Assembly (NCBI GenBank): GCA_016713525.1
Contig: JADJOZ010000004.1
Coordinates: 1-64,000, forward strand
DNA from: Bacteroidota bacterium
GTDB taxonomy: Bacteria > Bacteroidota > Bacteroidia > AKYH767-A > OLB10
Direction of reading: 5' to 3'
DNA length: 64,000 bases
Positions 61,991 to 64,000 of this stretch are shown piece after piece; within the stretch, counting starts at the first letter, position 1, and each line of letters starts with the position of its first letter. The notes below the pieces were generated by a model that searched no databases, was not told the origin of the DNA, and saw only the letters and a program-made list of their open reading frames with translations. A program made the position numbers and the translations under genes.

Positions 61991-62707
61991 TCCTTATATT
62001 AAAAAAATCAAAACCGAAACCTATTACACCGTTCCATTTTTGTAATTGACCGGCTACATGATCAAAGCCAATTTGTCCTGAGGATTTGGGATACTTTACT
62101 CTATCATTAACTATAAGAAAATCCCCAAGGTGGGTTTTGCCATCCGGCTTTTCAAAATCTTTAATACTCTTTGGTATTCTTCCAAAATCCCAATGTTTTA
62201 ACCTTATGGTTCCATACACATGGTTAATAGTTTGCGAATCACTTTTGAAAATTAAGTGTTCTAACAACCTATCATAATTAAAAGTTATAATTTTATAATT
62301 TCCATTTCCTTCAAATTCCTTTTTGAAAATATCTATCCAATTTTCTTTATGATTTAATTCATTATATGATTTTAGAAATGCATCTTCCATTATTAGTATA
62401 GAATATATGATGCAATATTTTCCTATCTCTATGAGGTGTTCCTTTTTAGGGATTCGTATTCGGGAAAAGTCATAAGTTCACCTATGAATTCATCAATAGA
62501 TTTTCTATGACCGTATTCCCTGAATGAATTCAACTCATCACAAAATAAATTAAGAACATCTAATGAATAGCCGTCCTTTTGAAGTTGACTTCTAAATTCT
62601 TCATTTAAACTTATAAGTTTATAAATATCATTCAAAAGGGTTTCGCCATTTTTAAATGCTTTACAAACATCCATTGATGCACCGGCACCAGTTATTAATG
62701 TTTTCAT
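61991..62707 (-). pseudogene. SIR2-like protein, 5' part, one frameshift
   Basis: Starts MKTLITGAGASMDVCKAFKN with GAGAS, as in SIR2-type NAD-binding proteins. After one missing A near 62440 it continues LKKEHLIEIGKYCII and EDAFLKSYNELNHKENWIDI. ITFNYDRLLEHLIF carries the catalytic Asn region, and TINHVYGTIRL is the H-x-x-G position where SIR2 has its catalytic His. Stand-alone SIR2 proteins of this size occur as NAD+-depleting effectors in several anti-phage systems. It is inactivated here by IS4 copy 2. It is the second SIR2-domain gene in the window. Confidence 0.68.
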
Positions 62708-63321
62708 ATTGAGCAGATTTACAAACTATTTTAGGGACAAGTTTAGCGGTTACTAAATTAGTACAATTATCTTGTCGGTTAATTAAGGCTCAAATCAATT
62801 CTCTTGTGGTATTTTGCTCATAGTTTTACATGGCAAATTACTCTAGAAAAAAAAGTTATAGATTTATACGTAATTATTGACGGCCGAACACGGAAAATAA
62901 CTCGAACAGAGCGTCCTTATCCCAATAAAAGTTCCGCAAGTTTCTATAAACATAGATGCACTCCGCTATTAATCTCCGCACTATTTGCGGTGAATAAAGT
63001 GCCTATTCTCCGCATTTCCTATATATTCTCCGTAAAAAGTGCGGTGATTATGGTGGGTTTTAGCCGGATTTTCGGTTCATTTTGAGATTAAAGCAGACTT
63101 TTATATGGCTTTTTAAGATGGGTTAAGATTTATTTGCACCTCAAAATTAAAGAATTAAATGCAGTTGCCATGGACCATGCTTCTTCAAAAAAGTGTAAAA
63201 ATACTCACTCCAAGATAAATGCAATTACATCAACAGACCAGGATGAGAAGTTTACACCGAGCTTGCCGCGTGGAAGACACGGGGATGAAAATGCTTAGTT
63301 CAGACTGTAAATATTCAAATT
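62708..63321. repeat. Gap with a third set of arm-like repeats and a decayed array motif
   Basis: Repeated CTCCGCA-type words occur at 62961-63052 (CTCCGC, TCTCCGCAC, inverted TGCGGTGA, TTCTCCGCA, TTCTCCGTA, inverted GTGCGGTGA). A decayed GGATGAGAAG-TTTACACCGAGC-TTGCCGCG motif lies at 63242-63275, related to the 46.2-kb array. No gene is supported. It is the promoter region of the SIR2-like gene on its left. Confidence 0.65.
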
Positions 63322-64000
63322 TTAGCGGATAATTAATTTCCCGGAAACTTCATTCATGGAATGGTTATAAATTTTGTAAAAGTATATTCCGGGTTTCATG
63401 TTACCTTTCTCCAAAATAACAGGTTGATGACTTAAATCATTCATCACTTTTAATTCTCTACCATAAACATCATATATGATCAGTGAAAATGTTTTTCCGG
63501 AAGGGTTATCAAAATATATATTGGTTTGGTCAGAAAAAGGATTTGGATATACAGACGTTTTTATTTCATGTTGCATGTCATTAATTCCAACTGGCAAGGT
63601 ATAACCGTTCCTGAAAAAACTTTGTATAGTATCATGCGCTGCAAATAAAGTATTAAGTGAATTTCCGGCGGAACTATCCACCGCCCAGGTAACAGCATAA
63701 GTGATGGTTTGTATATCACCGGGCGACAAGGTAAATTTACCGGAGGAAAGTAAAAAAAAGTAATCCCCTGCAGGTGCGTTATCTTCCCAGTTACAAGGAC
63801 AATCGGGATTACTTGTACCAGGATACATGAAGGGAGTAGGCTGATTTGTGCAGGGACATAAAGAGGTATTGATGCCTTTCAAATAATTGTAATACTCGGT
63901 TGGGCTTGCAGGATTACCCATTGGCAGCCCGTTAGCATTTTCAAAAACAATAAAAGACGAAATGCCGCAACGTTCATCGTTCTCATCCATAATGCTATCG
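63322..64000 (-). CDS. Secreted protein with T9SS sorting domain, 3' part (5' end outside the window)
   Basis: The frame is open at the right edge, so the start lies beyond 64000. The visible 225 residues contain NPASPTEYYNYLKGINTSLC, DYFFLLSSGKFTLSPGDIQT and TYAVTWAVDSSAGNSLNTLF, a beta-rich segment seen in many Bacteroidota secreted proteins. The C-terminus is a type A T9SS domain beginning KTSVYPNPFSDQTNIYF, with LIIYDVYGRELKVM and ending GIYFYKIYNHSM...GKLIIR. It is probably host backbone. Confidence 0.85.
   Translation of the reverse strand, partial: DSIMDENDERCGISSFIVFENANGLPMGNPASPTEYYNYLKGINTSLCPCTNQPTPFMYPGTSNPDCPCNWEDNAPAGDYFFLLSSGKFTLSPGDIQTITYAVTWAVDSSAGNSLNTLFAAHDTIQSFFRNGYTLPVGINDMQHEIKTSVYPNPFSDQTNIYFDNPSGKTFSLIIYDVYGRELKVMNDLSHQPVILEKGNMKPGIYFYKIYNHSMNEVSGKLIIR

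Overview
The window reads as a low-GC Bacteroidota chromosome, probably an uncultivated Chitinophagales/Sphingobacteriales-type lineage. Signs of this are many secreted proteins ending in a type IX secretion (T9SS/Por) sorting domain, a FadL-type porin, a DUF2723 glycosyltransferase, a TAnnTTTG-type promoter before the tRNA, and IS4, IS3 and IS66 elements typical of the phylum. Many genes, including housekeeping ones, carry single-base frameshifts, mostly in homopolymers. Nearly identical IS copies differ from each other by the same kind of indel. Much of the breakage therefore looks like uncorrected sequencing error rather than decay. It is worst in the first 4.4 kb.

Layout. (1) 1-16.2 kb is host backbone: sucA (2-oxoglutarate dehydrogenase E1, partial), an SGNH hydrolase lipoprotein and an OmpP1/FadL porin on the minus strand, lhgO, two secreted T9SS proteins (an Asp-box/BNR propeller and a second beta-propeller-like protein), a polysaccharide deacetylase, and a large DUF2723 (protein O-mannosyltransferase-like) gene. 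The gaps are filled with mosaic intergenic repeats. (2) 16.2-16.33 kb is tRNA-Gln(UUG) with its promoter and terminator. (3) 16.29-46.24 kb is an integrative element of about 29.9 kb inserted in the 3' end of tRNA-Gln. It is bounded by a perfect 43-bp direct repeat and by arm-type TTACC[CT]AAA repeats at both ends, with a tyrosine recombinase next to the tRNA. Its cargo is defence-rich. A minus-strand type I restriction-modification operon (hsdR, an unknown gene, hsdM, hsdS) runs with overlapping or nearly abutting genes into a small EVK-motif nuclease-like gene and then a 1038-residue SIR2-APAZ-MID-PIWI fusion (short prokaryotic Argonaute of the SPARSA type), followed by a DUF2971 gene. DUF4238, HEPN-like, nucleotide-cyclase-like and membrane/coiled-coil genes, a serine recombinase and several unknowns are also present. 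IS4, IS3 and IS66 insertions interrupt some of them.

(4) 46.2-63.3 kb is an accretion zone. It contains repeated units that each combine a copy of the tRNA-Gln 3' end (the recombination core), a long hairpin whose stem covaries between copies, and a GC-rich motif. Two further, different sets of arm-like repeats occur in it. Between them lie T9SS genes (one very large gene split by IS66 copy 2), a small secreted protein, and a second SIR2-like gene split by IS4 copy 2. (5) 63.3-64 kb is the 3' end of another T9SS protein.

How it fits together: tRNA-Gln appears to be an integration hot spot that has accumulated several elements in tandem. The leftmost is a defence island in which the type I system and the SIR2-Argonaute abortive-infection system sit in one transcription unit.
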